DNA of 64,000 nt from Prunella strophiata. Lineage: Eukaryota; Chordata; Aves; Passeriformes; Prunellidae. Numbering within the stretch: position 1 is the stretch's first letter; each line of letters opens with the position of its first letter. Positions 35,901 through 47,690 of the stretch are shown here, piece by piece. A model generated the notes under the pieces. That model made no database searches. It was given only the letters and a program-made list of their open reading frames with translations, and was not told where the DNA came from. The position numbers were made by a program, and so were the translations under genes. The stretch spans positions 22,597,310 through 22,661,309 of the forward strand of contig JAZBQD010000015.1 of assembly GCA_036583965.1 (NCBI GenBank), in the 5' to 3' direction.

Positions 35901-38900
35901 CAGTAAGATGCCTGCCTCCAAGAGGTGCACATCAGTTCCACCTTGACAGGAGCCAGGACTCTAGATTGTGCTGTACCTGCTGAAGCACCCAACAGACCCT
36001 CCCTGGACCTTCCTGCAGATGCAAATCTCCAGCACCAAGAGGAAACTAGGGCTTTTCTCAGTATCATGCCATAGCCCCCCCATGGCAGGGTCCCAGCAAG
36101 TCTTTCACCCACTGGATAAGGAGAATGATCATCCTGAGACGACTCACTCTCTAACTGTGCTTCATATTTTTTCAACAGAATTTATGGTAGGCAGGGGAAG
36201 GGAATCAGTGGGAAACCAGCCCCCATGGACACCATTTCCACATGGTATCTCCAGTATGTTTTCATCTGTCTGAGATAATCACTCCTTGGCTTTGTATCCT
36301 CTTGTTTACAGGCAGAGATTCCAGGCCCTTTCTAAAAACTGCATGTAGCACTTACCTCCCCTTCACTGTGCCTCTGCAAGCTGCTGGTCCACCTGGTGCC
36401 CTTAGTGGCTGAGACAGAAAACAGCTTGGTTTTGTCCCCTCTGTTTTGCAAGTAATATTATCCCCCAAGGCTCTATACATATAAGAGTTGCTGTGTGCAT
36501 TTGGCTTGGATCTGTGAGCTACTTCCCTGGTCACTAGTAAAGAGCAGTGTCTCTTGACCTTCCTCCTTGAAGAAAAATTCCTCAACTGATTCTGCCCCTG
36601 AAGCAGAATGGTCTGTGCTACACTGTGCTACAGCTGGCAGCTCTGAGCCCCAGATGCCAAGCCCCAGTGAGAGGTACCACTCTTGCCTTTGCACTCTTCC
36701 TGCATCTTGAACAACACACAGTGACCTGCTTGAGGAGAGAAAACTGTCCTGCCACCCTGGGATGGGTGACACACTGCTATGGGACACTACCAAAAATGCT
36801 GCAGCAGCAGCTGCTACTGCTCCACCTTCCACCCTGAACAGTGTGGGGACCTGTGTGATAAAAGGTGTTTAATCACCTCTAGACCTGTACAGTCAGCTGA
36901 GGACCCATCAACCTTGACTCACCCACCCCAGCTTCATCCTTGCCTGCAAGGAAGCCACTGTGTCATCTGTGGTGACAAGTGAAACTGGCCTCATCTTTTA
37001 TGAAAACCTTCCTCTCCCTCCAAAAATGAAGTGGCACATGTCTCATAAACCTGCCTCTGGTGGGAGATGTCTGTCAGGGCATAAAGGCAAGAGGAACACA
37101 TTCAGGCACAGATGTACACCAAAGCAGATACAACTGCAGAAAAAAAAGGGGGAAAAGTTGGCTAGGGAACAAGTATTTTTAATAGTGTTCCCTTTAACAG
37201 AACCTAAAGAGAAGTAACACTTCATTTTACCTTTTCTATTAAAGCAAAAAGCTCACCAGTGTCGGTTGTGTGCAGGTGCTATGCACAGTGGGAAACAACT
37301 CAAACCAGCATGTGTTCTTTGAAATATTTCTTTTAAACAGACACTAAGTATTTTCAGCTTTTGGAGAATGTGACTCAAAATAACAAGAAGATAAAATATC
37401 ACCATGCTGTGCAAGGGAGGATATGTGCAGTTATCTGCTATGATTTCATACTAATATTTAGCTATCATATAGCACTCTCTCTGCTGACCCCACTGTATAA
37501 ACACTCAGTAATTAACCAGCACACTCCCTGCTATGCAGCAGGTAGGTAATATTGCTCTTACCATCCCCAAGCTACACAGAAGGAATTTAGGACAGCGAGA
37601 TGACAAACCTTATCCAGACCCACTTGGGAAGTCTAAGGCAAAGCAGAGAGTAGGATCAGTTCCTGCAAAATGTGTTCGCTTTCCCCCACTCTGCCTTTTA
37701 TGTTACAGTCCAGAGACACGTAAGACTTCAGTGCAGCCCTGAGCAGAGAGGAGTCCACCTGCAAAAACTCCTAAAGCTGTTTCACACCACTGACAGTTTC
37801 TGGAGCAGACACAGCTCAGAGGGGAGCCACGGGAGTGCTGTAAATCAGGACTGAGGCATATTGGCAGAGCTTTGTGGGAAAGCTTGCCTGGGGTCTGCCT
37901 GTTACTTGTTGTTTTTCTCAGTGCTTTTGATGCTTCTTTTTCTTACAATGAAGCACTGCACCCAGTCATCCTGTGCTCATCATTTATTAATTGCCCAGTT
38001 TAATTATCACATTTAGTTCACCTGAGAAGGGGGTGTGGAAACAAACAGAACACGAGCAATGTGCTAATTTGCTGTGGAGGGCAGCTGCAGACTCCCCACT
38101 GCAGGAACGGCTTGTGAGCCTCCCACAGCCTGTTGTGCCCCAGCAGGGACAGTGCTTGTCACCTACCCCTCAGGAAGAAGCTCTTGGTTCATCCCATTTG
38201 GCATTTACTGCCATTAGAAGCAGAAATCAGAATGATGCAAAATGGTTCTCAGAAGAAAAAGAAAAACAACAAACCAGACCCAATAATCTTACACATGTGA
38301 GGATTAACTGCGCACATTTTGCACTTGGTTTTGCTGTAAGCTTTAACTGATGAGGAAGCAGAGTTCAGGGACCACTGAGATTATTTTCACCACAGGAAAT
38401 TATGTGAAGGAAAAGGCAACCTTCATAAGGAAATTGGTAAAATCTTGTTAAAACTTCAATTTACTTTAAGGATTGCATTTTTTCTACAAGGATGTCAGCA
38501 AACTTGGGAAGGTACTAAGAAGCACTGTCCATTTTTCCTATTTTCCCCCTGAAGGAGTCAAAATATGCAAGTTTCAGGGACAAATAGACAGAAACAGCCT
38601 TAGAGAAAGCAACAGCATTTTGCTGTAACAATATTAATAAAGTTTTGGCTTGGCTATTGAAAGAGACTGTTGGTTTCTTAACTTTTGTTGCATGGAAACT
38701 GCTTATGACCTGTGTTTTTCTTATGTGTGTTTCCAACACATTCTTATTCCCTAGTATAAAAGACATCCACTTAAACTGCAGCAACATTGCCACCACTTTT
38801 AAAACAGGCTGGTGCAATGCAGTCCTGACTATCAGAGCTCACATCTCTCACGAAAATCAAACTGCATGTTTTTCCAGGTGCTGCCATCTTGGAAACAAGA

Positions 38901-39955
38901 CACATGGGGACCAAAAAATGTGTTTCAGGACTTAACCTGAGGCCTACAATTAGAATTTTTTATTGAGCCTAGTTATTGCAAACTTCTTTCAACTGAAGTG
39001 TACATTTGTTTAAACACCTTGAAACTCATATTTGCTCTGGCTGTTGAAGGAATGTGTATTCTCAGAGTCAGTAGAAGAAAATAGTGCCATTGAACAGCAG
39101 TGTAATTTCTTGTAACTGAAATGCTTTATTTTGAGCAGTACAATTTTTCAGAAATTGCAAAGAGATGCTGCAAAAGTTTCAAATATGCAGGGTGAAGTTT
39201 CTCCATGGAAGCATGCTGTACTGTACACAAGCAGCACAACAAACACACCCCAGTTCAAATGCCTATTGATTCATGTGCATAGCATGATTCAGAGTTCCTG
39301 TGTAACTCAGGCAGACTGCTGCAGGCCTGTTTTCTAACCTATTTTCTTGTATCTTCAGCTGCCTTCAGATGAAGTTAACCCTGAAATTTAAACCATCTCT
39401 TCAGCTGGAATTATAAAGGAGTCTAAAGAAACTATGCAGACCATACGCAAAACTCCCTCATCATCCTTGAAAATGAGATTTTGGTTCCTGGTTTTCCCTG
39501 AAAATGGGAACAATGATAATTCTTTTTGCCAAACATTTGCCTGTCTGTTTTACATGTTCATATAACTCTTAACCCACCTTGACTGAACCCTCCAGGTGTT
39601 TTATTCTGGTTTGAATAGCATAATACATACCAATACAGATAGCAAAATGCTATCTGCTCCCAGCTGTTGTCTCAAGGACCTCAGGGTTACAAGAGAACAG
39701 GCACTGGCTCTGCAGAGCAACTCCTGGAACATCTCTCCATGTCAGATCACAGCCTCAGCATGTGAGCTGGAAAAAGACTTCTGGCCTGTCCAAGGATGTT
39801 AGAGAGACTCAGTCCAGCCCTGATATCCGTGTGGGGACTCCTTTTCCGTTAGATCATGACAGTGAAAACATGAAGTGCAGAAAGAGAATTAGGTGTTAGG
39901 AAATTTTGAGTGCTGTCTAGCTCTGGGTTTGCACCAGAACATAAAACACATAGAG

Positions 39956-40118
39956 AAGTGGTCACAGCACCAAGCCTGAGAGAGTTCAGGATGCATTTGA
40001 ACAATGCTCTCAGGCACATGGTGTGATTCTCGGGGATGGTGCTGTGCAGGGCTTGGAGCTGGACTCAGTTATCCTTGTGACTCCCTTCAAATTCAGCCCA
40101 TTCTGTGATCCTGTGATA
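39956..40118 (+). mobile_element. CR1 LINE 3'-end fragment
   Basis: Sense-orientation CR1 tail: gtggtcacagcaccaagcc, tgagagagttcaggatgcatttgaacaatgctctcaggcacatggtgtgattc, then ggatggtgctgtgcagggcttggagctggactcagt, ending ttctgtgatcctgtga. The order matches avian CR1 3' ends of the 'caaggatcatcgagtccaactcctggccctgcacagg' (complement) type. 5'-truncated, about 160 bp, no coding potential. The terminal octamer-like repeat is intact. Confidence 0.93.
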
Positions 40119-41944
40119 TGTCATTAGCAACTTTCTGTATTACAGCATTTCTCAGATTAGCACCATGAAAATTAATAAAAATACCTTAAATTACAGCTCT
40201 TTCAAGTGACAGTGTGTTGGGTCTTTTCTTGTCTTTTCTCTTAATCACCAGGACTTCTCAATGGAACAGATCTTCCCACATGAACTTCAATGTGTCTTTG
40301 ACTGCATCTACTTTCCTTGTAGTCCTTGTCATTTCTAGTCTGTTTTGGAAATGCACAGTGATATTAATATCATTTCAGGTATCATTTCAGGAGACATCAC
40401 TGCTAGGATATTTTTGCCAATGATTTTCTGAAGTGGCCCCAGCCCCTGCTCATCCTCTGGCTTTATCTGATTCTAGATAGCACTTGAGTAATATTTGCTG
40501 CTATTTCCAACCCAGCTGCATGAGGTAGAGCACAAGTTTTGTAACAATTTTGGCAGGAACAATAAAAAGACACAGGTATTTTCTGTGGTTGTGTTGGTAC
40601 ATCTGTATTTGCTACTCTTCTCCTGGTACAGTGAAGAGTAACACTTCCCACCCTTTATTCATAGTTCCTGGCCAACACTAGCTAGATTGATCAATGAGGA
40701 GAAATCCTATTTCAGTGTGAGTCGGGCATAAACTGACATAATGGCATAAAAAATCTCCATCTCTATTCCATTCCTTTACCCTGAATATTTCTGCAATCAC
40801 TTTCTCCATGAGGAAACAAAGCACTGGAGGTCAGGACAGGTATGAGAGGAAAGAGAATCATCCCAAAATTGGCGGCCAAATTGAAAAAGTGACTGACTTT
40901 CTAGGAAACCCTACAAGTGTTTAAAGTGTTTTCACATGCCCTTCCCTGACTCTGCTCCCCTCCATCATATGTAGTCTTTGCTTTGCTAAAACATATGAAT
41001 TTACTTCTCTGAGCTTTTACAGTTTCTATAACCTTAACCATGTCTGTGGCTTATCACTGAGATTGAGATTTTACCCACAAACCAACAAACCCAGAACTGC
41101 ACTGTGTGTCTAAATCCTCAGGGAAGCCTCTTGTAACACTTGAGGGGGAAGACAACCTCCCTGAGAACTGATAAAATGCCTGTCTACATGGCTTACAAAC
41201 CCAACTGCACCTTCCCTATAACAAGATCTAAGTCACATCTGATTACTTATTGATTATCTTCCCTAAATCTTTATGCAAAGCAATGCAAATGCTTCCAAGT
41301 ATTTCCCTCCTGATGATTATGCAGTTAGGATGTTTTGGTTTTTTTTTCTGAGATATATGTTTGTGTTGTTTCCTAAGTTGAATCTAATTGTGCTATTTCC
41401 TGCACATATTTCTAACCCTGAAAGTCCCTTTGGAGAAATGTACATGTGAAGAAGACAAAGCAATCACTGGGGCCAGAAAAACAGGAACCAGAAAGGAAAT
41501 AAAGTTTCACAGTTCCCAGGTCCCATTTATTTCATATGCATGGTGCAGATTGTAGTTAGAAATCAGCATCATGCAGGCAGGCAAAACAAAGCTGATCTCT
41601 GAGAAAGAGGAACAGGAGAGCTGCTAATGCATTAACAACCTCCTTTCATACACACATACACACACACATACATATATATATAAATTGTATTGTCATGTAA
41701 ATAAAGTAATTAAATAAAATCAGGATCAGTTATAATCCCTGCAGACTTTTTCCAGCTCAGTATATTGCTGTTTACCATTAACATTTGTTTCCAATCTTTT
41801 ATTCGGCTTTCACTCTGTATAGTAAAGGTCATGTCCAAGTAAACGTTCCAAAGTCCAATAAGAAAGAATTCATGGGGTGTTTTCATCAGTGAAATATTCC
41901 ATTGAAACCATTCAGGTACTGCAGTGATCTGCTTTAGGATTTTG

Positions 41945-41948
<4 letters not shown>
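40119..41948. other. Unique-looking DNA, nothing recognised
   Basis: No gene seen. A 12-base tandem duplication (tatcatttcagg twice) lies near 40369-40392, and a CA/TA-rich simple tract at 41649-41682. Confidence 0.55.
41649..41682. repeat. CA/TA-rich simple repeat
   Basis: Short alternating purine-pyrimidine tract of cacacata and tatata units. Confidence 0.85.

Positions 41949-41996
<48 letters not shown>
41949..41996. repeat. (CA)24 microsatellite
   Basis: Twenty-four uninterrupted CA dinucleotides, the longest pure dinucleotide array in the window. An apparent minus-strand open frame with a poly Cys-Val stretch (41710-42030) is only this repeat read in frame. Confidence 0.98.
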
Positions 41997-41997
<1 letters not shown>

Positions 41998-43299
41998 TTC
42001 TCTTTTTTTTTTGCAGAATTCATACGGCACTTAGATTGTATTACAGGCAAACTGGTGATTTGCTATTAATTTTTTTTAAAAAAGATACTCTGCTGCTATA
42101 CCCAATAGCAATGATTTAAAGAATATTTTTCTGGGTAGTCAGGATCATTGCATCTTCTCATCTTCAAGATAAATCTTAATAATAACTACAGAAATCCTGT
42201 AATTTATCAAATTTTAAAAAAATTTAATGGCATGCATCTGAGACAGTGAAAGATAAATACTCAAGTGTTCCTCATCACACAGAAGGTGTTTAGTGTAGGA
42301 GTTTTACTTAAGAAATTAATAATTATTCCATTTGTATATTGCCAAAACAGTTCAGAAGACCATTCCTGAGAAACTCAGTTCCTTTATGGAGTTAGAGAAC
42401 TTGTTGCATGAAACCTTAACACTATTTTGTGTCCTTTACACTACAGCTTTTGTTAACACACATAACAAATTGGTCGCAATGATCAAAATGTTCTCCTAGA
42501 CTCTGGAGGCTTTGAGAAGAACCTAGGTTATTTTCTAGATGAAATATTTATGACATTTTCAACTTGGGTCAGTTTCAGTTTGGAAAGCAAGTGAAGTTCA
42601 AGAGCTCTGAATAAGTTTCACTCTGTGATTTTTGCTGTATTCATAAGTTTACCGGGCTGAAACTCACACAGATCAAAACCAAGGAAAATGTTCCCATGAA
42701 TTCCTGTGAAGACTGAATTTTTGGCAACTCTGCTGAAACCTAAAACAAGCATGAGAGAGCTGCAATTGTCAAAAATTATTCATCAACATTTTCACTGTAT
42801 ATGGGTCTGTTTTATTTATACAAAATTTTCTATGTGTTAGGATGTATGAGCTGTTTGCCTGTAACTTATCATCAACAAATCTCTGGGCAAGCACCAGGAT
42901 TTGAGTGTCTGTCTTCTTGTGGCCTTACTACAGAGGTGCTGAGTTCCTACTGATGTCACTATGCTGAGAGCTGTAAGCACTCCTTGCCACCAACTGTGAG
43001 ACCACTGGTCAAGAAAATGCAGATACACTGGCTTGTGTGCATGAAAACTGCCAAATTTGCAGTTCCCTCAAAATTTGTTGAAAGGCTTTAGGCATGTCTG
43101 CTGATCTCTGTCATCTGAATTACAAAATCCTGAGATGATCCTAATGCTTCCATGCCAGCCCAAATCAAACTAAATCAAACTATACTAAGCCACCTGAATT
43201 TAATTCTATTATGAAACAGAGGGGAAATCCCCAGCTATAACAGCAACAGAAGATGCTTTTCTTTGGAAAAATAGTTACAGAGGATCTGTATTCATAGCT
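41997..43299. other. AT-rich DNA, nothing recognised
   Basis: No gene, RNA gene or known repeat seen. Confidence 0.55.
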
Positions 43300-43538
43300 A
43301 AAGAGGGAAAAGGAAGGGAAGTGAAGAGTGAAGGAAGGAAGGGGAAGTGAATGAAAGAAGGAAAGAAGAACTAAATGCCAAGGAAGAAGAAAGGAAAGCC
43401 AAAAAAAAGACCATCCAGACAAGACAAGCAAGGCCAGCAAGAAGAACGACAGAGCAAGAACGCCCTCCGAAATCCGCAGAAGCCCTCCCGAAAAAAGAAA
43501 GAAAGAGAAAGAAAGAAAGAAAGAAAAAGAAAGAAAGA
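43300..43538. repeat. Purine-rich tract with CpG-containing core
   Basis: Flanks are GA-rich (gaagg/gaaag units at 43300-43400, gaaa units at 43490-43538). The middle, about 43400-43490, is not simple repeat: it reads gaccatccagacaagacaag, then several short pieces with five CpGs within about 45 bases (43446-43490). In both directions this gives long low-complexity frames (Lys/Glu/Arg-rich on plus, Phe/Leu/Ser-rich on minus), which I take as artefacts. The core may be a fragment of an unrecognised element embedded between expanded microsatellite arms. Confidence 0.7.
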
Positions 43539-46500
43539 GTAACATTAAAGTAATATGGTAAAAATAAATATATTACACTAATCCCCATTTCTACCATTTT
43601 GTCAAGGTGAAAAAGTCTCAATAAGAGACAATAGGAGCAAACATGTGCCAAGTGTACACAAAGGGGTTCAATGTGCAGGGAAGATGAGCCTTTATTCATG
43701 TCAGTCCTCTTCACTTTCTCTGCCTCTGACCTTTTCTTTAGCTCCTCACATCTAAGTTTCTTCACCCTCACCTAAAGAAAGAAAAATGTACAGATGGGTA
43801 TCATAACAGTGCAAATAGTTCCTTTGTGAATATTTGGATTTCAGGAGTAAGAAATAAAGTTGAACTTGTTCGGCTTCCAAGGTTCTCAAGAGGTACCTCT
43901 CTGACAGAGTTATAGTTGCCCCAAACAAACCTTCCATACATTGTATTAATCAAAAGGGAAAAATAAAGGAATGGCAAAATCTCTTCAGAGCCTTTTGCAT
44001 ATGAGTGATGATCCTGTTATTGAGCTGGAGAACCATTCCCCAAGTAACCCCCTGGAGCATTCCTGACCTGGAATGCAAACTGGGAAGATTATGTGCAATA
44101 ATAGTCAGGAGGAAAAAAACCAATTTCTACAAAAGACCACCTATTACCATGTTATATATGTATATATAGATTGTGGATAAATAACTAACTGGATGGTGTT
44201 GACAGCTTTGCTGTGTCTGGCAGGAATGAATGCACATTTAGACACAAATTGACAGCTCCTTTTGAAGTGGAAGGGCTTTCACTTACAGTGCTGGATCCGT
44301 ACCTGCGTGAGAATTGCAAATCCATGTTTCCATGGACAAATAGCTGCTTCTAGTTTATAAAAAATGTAAGAACAGAAGGGAAAATTGTTGTCCTGTGGGC
44401 TGCTCTTCTGCAAATTTCATATGCAAGGAAATTCTTATAGTGTAGGTCATCTGGTTTATTGGTAAACTAAGAAGCCTGCAGAGAGAAAGGGGACTGATAC
44501 CGCATGAGGGGCAGAAAAGTCTCTTTAACTGCAGAACCTCAAAGCAATATTTTTCTGGGTGCTTCCCTCTCCACTTCTCAGCTTATGTTTCTTGTTCAGC
44601 CCACAGCCTGTTTGGCCAGTGCTGTTCCAGTGCAATGCATAATGCAGAAATATTTGAAATGGGAAGCAGTTAGCAGTTATTGTAACAGTAAGACTGAAGT
44701 ATTAGAAAGCAGGACGTTTTAAAGTCAGGGTAAGAAGAAACCAGCAGTTTCTATTTCTCAGTTTCTGTGTTTTGGAGCTGGCTGACCCCACTACAGGCAT
44801 AGGGCACTGTAATAACACCTATGGAGAGCAGTGTTGCCATCTGGGCCCAATGGAGCTGTGCTGACTTACTCCACCTGAGAATGCAATCTGTAATCTTTCA
44901 CAGGTGGATTTGGCCAGAATGAGAAATAGCAAGATGAGGAAAAATGAAAAGAAATGGCAACAAAGTTACCAAAGCCTCTTTTGCTTGCTTTCAGACTTTT
45001 GCAGTCTCTTTTCATCTCCTTTTCTGTTTCCCCTCCTTTTTTTCCATTGTCATTATCTTTTGCTCTGCTTGTCTTCCCTGTTTGGGCACTTCACTCATTC
45101 CCATTCTTGTGATATTGTTGCAACATTTTTGAGGATGTTCAGCCTCCTGATGGACCTGGGTCATGGATACAAATCCTGGCCCTCAGGCCACTCTGCCCCT
45201 TAATCTGCTGAAAGAAAGCCATTCCTTACAGCTCCCCTCCTCACATATGACCACCAGATCTGTGGCACCATTACCCTCAAACTAACAACATTTAGCAAGC
45301 TGAAAGTAGGGAAATTTTCCAGTGGTCCAGCCAAGTAAATGCTTATGAGGACACAGAGCATACACAGCACCTCTATGTATACACAGAGGAGATGATCTAA
45401 AAGTTTCCTGTTACTGTAGTAGAGCTACTAAATGGAAATTGACGGAATGTGAAGAACATTATCATGGAAATGTCAGCAAGCAGACTAGCCTGTGGGAAAA
45501 CATCACAAGCAAAGGAAAAAAGAGATCCCCTCCACATTTGAAAATTTGGATGAAGTGCTAAGCTGCAGGGGTTGGTTCTTGAACTAAATGTCAGTGCTTT
45601 GGGGTCAGTGACCTTACCTCTATAGTACTTTATTGGTAGTGTGATAGATAATTTATAGCTTTAAAAAATGCTGGAAGGACATACTCTTTCATGGAACATA
45701 TGGTTTGGATTTGTACTATGTCCATTATTCTTATTTCTGACAATCTATAACAAGTCTATATAAATTTGTTACCAAATTGTTACTTTCTAATAGATATACA
45801 AAGTTTCCATTATTTGATGATATTATTGTCACAGGGGTACATATGTCAAGCCCAAAAGCTCTTATGAAAAGTATGAGTATGTGCCAGGATTTCGTTTGAC
45901 ATACAGACTTTAATTTAAAATGCAATCATATAAGCAATAAAGTTTCACCATTTCAGCTTGAATTCCTTGTAATAATAGCCTTTTGTTTTTTCCTTCTTTT
46001 AAATAAAATTGACACTGACAGCATATTGGCAAGGTTAAAACAATACTGTTATTACAAGCATTTAATCCCAATAAAAAGGAAATAATGTCTTTTTTTTTTT
46101 TTTTTTTATTAGTATTCCTTTGAAGCATTACTGCCTGATTACTTCATAATATCTTTATCTCTTAGTTATTCCTTGCCAAGACTGTGCTTCACTCCTCTGT
46201 CTGTGAAGAATGTCATTTTCTCCCCAGACAGAAACAGAATTTCTTTCAGTGGCTGTGAAATTCTTTCATATTTCTGATACCCTTGCAAGGATCTCCAACA
46301 GTGATTTATCATGGGAAATGGGTTTTAATTACTACCATAATTTGTATTGACATTGCAACAATCTGTAAGCTTGTTTCCCTTGTTTGGCCAAATGTGACTG
46401 TTTGCATAAGCAATAACTTGCCATTGCCTTCATGCTGGCGACACTGAGTTCCTGTGACCTGGAGAAATTAGTGCATCATCTGCTCCCTCATAAGTCAATG

Positions 46501-47343
46501 GGATTTTGCTTTCTACTTGCATGGGAAAAGAATAAGGTTCCAGGTAAGAAATTGCTGAATGAGCTGCTTTTTACACCTTTTTCTTTACAGAAAGTTAATC
46601 CTTTCATAAGATTCAAGAAAAATCATACAAACCCTTTTGTTTCTTTCATTATACTATCCTAGCAGCCAAGGGTCACTGCTGAAATGTTATGTCTGCTAGA
46701 GACTGCCAAGGTTTGTCATTAAGCACAATCACTTGGGAATGTTCCAAACATTAATGCTTTTATATTTGAGATAATGATATTTTCAGTCAAGCAGTATGCA
46801 ATTTTTGCCAAACCCAAGCAATGCAAATGCAGCTTCTCTTTGGTCGTATTGGCAGGACCTGTATCACGTGGCAGGTGTCCTCCACAGCTTTGGTCCCCTG
46901 AGAGGTTGCTCTGGGGCCCTTCTGGAACATTTTGAGGTTCCCTCTTGACTTTGAGCCTGGGTTTCCTCTGCAGAACTAGCCAGGATTGTCTGGAAATGAT
47001 GCACATCTGAGTCTTGTCCCAGCAGGAGAAACACTCCTGGATCCCACACTGTGGAGGAAGAATTTATCATTGCCTATTCCCATTATTCTGTCTCTCTGTT
47101 CATTTTGTGACAAACCATAACAAAACAACTAGCAAATGTTCAGTCTTGCCATTGTTTCTGTGTATTTTTCAAACATAATTTGTTATTTTCACTTTTCAAA
47201 AATCAAGGTCTGTGACATGCCAATTTTCCTATTTTCACGCCACACATCAACTTCACCTGTACAACAAACACATTGAAAATATCCTACTGCCACTGGAGAT
47301 CAGCAATTCCCCACCAACACAGAAGGAAAACAAGAATGGTCTG
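43539..47343. other. AT-rich DNA, nothing recognised
   Basis: No gene or named repeat. An 18-T run is at 46090-46107. A CCAG|GTAAGA donor-like site lies near 46541 in a short open frame (46432-46662) without a convincing acceptor. Confidence 0.5.
46090..46107. repeat. Poly-T tract, 18 bases
   Basis: Uninterrupted run of 18 T; no associated element recognised. Confidence 0.9.
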
Positions 47344-47610
47344 TGTCCTGGTTTAAAGGACAGGTGCCTGCCAAGGAAGGTGGGAACCTCCCCTGGAATG
47401 GAAAATATGACACCCTTGCCTCCTAGTTATTATAACTTTGAAATTACTGGGCTTTCAGGCAAAGATATGGGATATGGAAATTTCCATGACTATACTTTAG
47501 TTCTTTACTATTATATACAAAACTAGGCAAACAAACATGCAGCAGCAGCAGGAGCAGCAATCCCGCCGGGAGCCGCCCGCAGCGCTCCCCTCGGTGCAGT
47601 TCCGCTCTCG

Positions 47611-47630
47611 GCCGCCAGGGGCGCTGCTGG
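47611..47630 (+). promoter_or_regulatory. CTCF-like motif 1
   Basis: gccgccaggggcgctgctgg resembles the CTCF core CCASYAGRKGGCGCTR with one G missing in the G-run. Sequence match only; same orientation as motif 2. Confidence 0.35.
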
Positions 47631-47668
47631 CTGCGGGCCGGGCCGGGCGGGCGCCGGTGACTCCCCCG

Positions 47669-47690
47669 CGCCGGCAGGGGGCGCTGTGGG
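47669..47690 (+). promoter_or_regulatory. CTCF-like motif 2
   Basis: ccggcagggggcgctgtggg (47671-47690) fits the CTCF core very well, including the GGGGGCGCTG centre. It lies about 60 bases from motif 1 in the same orientation, possibly through a local duplication. Confidence 0.5.

Larger units (their letters stand above)
26067..39955. other. 14 kb without recognisable gene
   Basis: Longest quiet stretch of the window. I see no CR1, LTR or coding family. Frames in the somewhat GC-richer parts (26.3-26.8 kb, 35.9-36.9 kb) are open on both strands and look accidental. A 32-A tract is at 27395-27426 and a 15-T tract at 29952-29966. The block 30650-31100 is AT-rich but well structured and is noted as a possible conserved non-coding element. 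Confidence 0.5.

Noticed and set aside
41710..42030. Minus-strand frame with alternating Cys-Val
   Set aside because: Translation of the (CA)24 microsatellite, not a protein.
43298..43771. 157-codon minus-strand frame with Phe/Leu/Ser-rich membrane-like peptide
   Set aside because: It is the GAAA/GA purine tract read on the opposite strand; the hydrophobic runs come from simple repeat.
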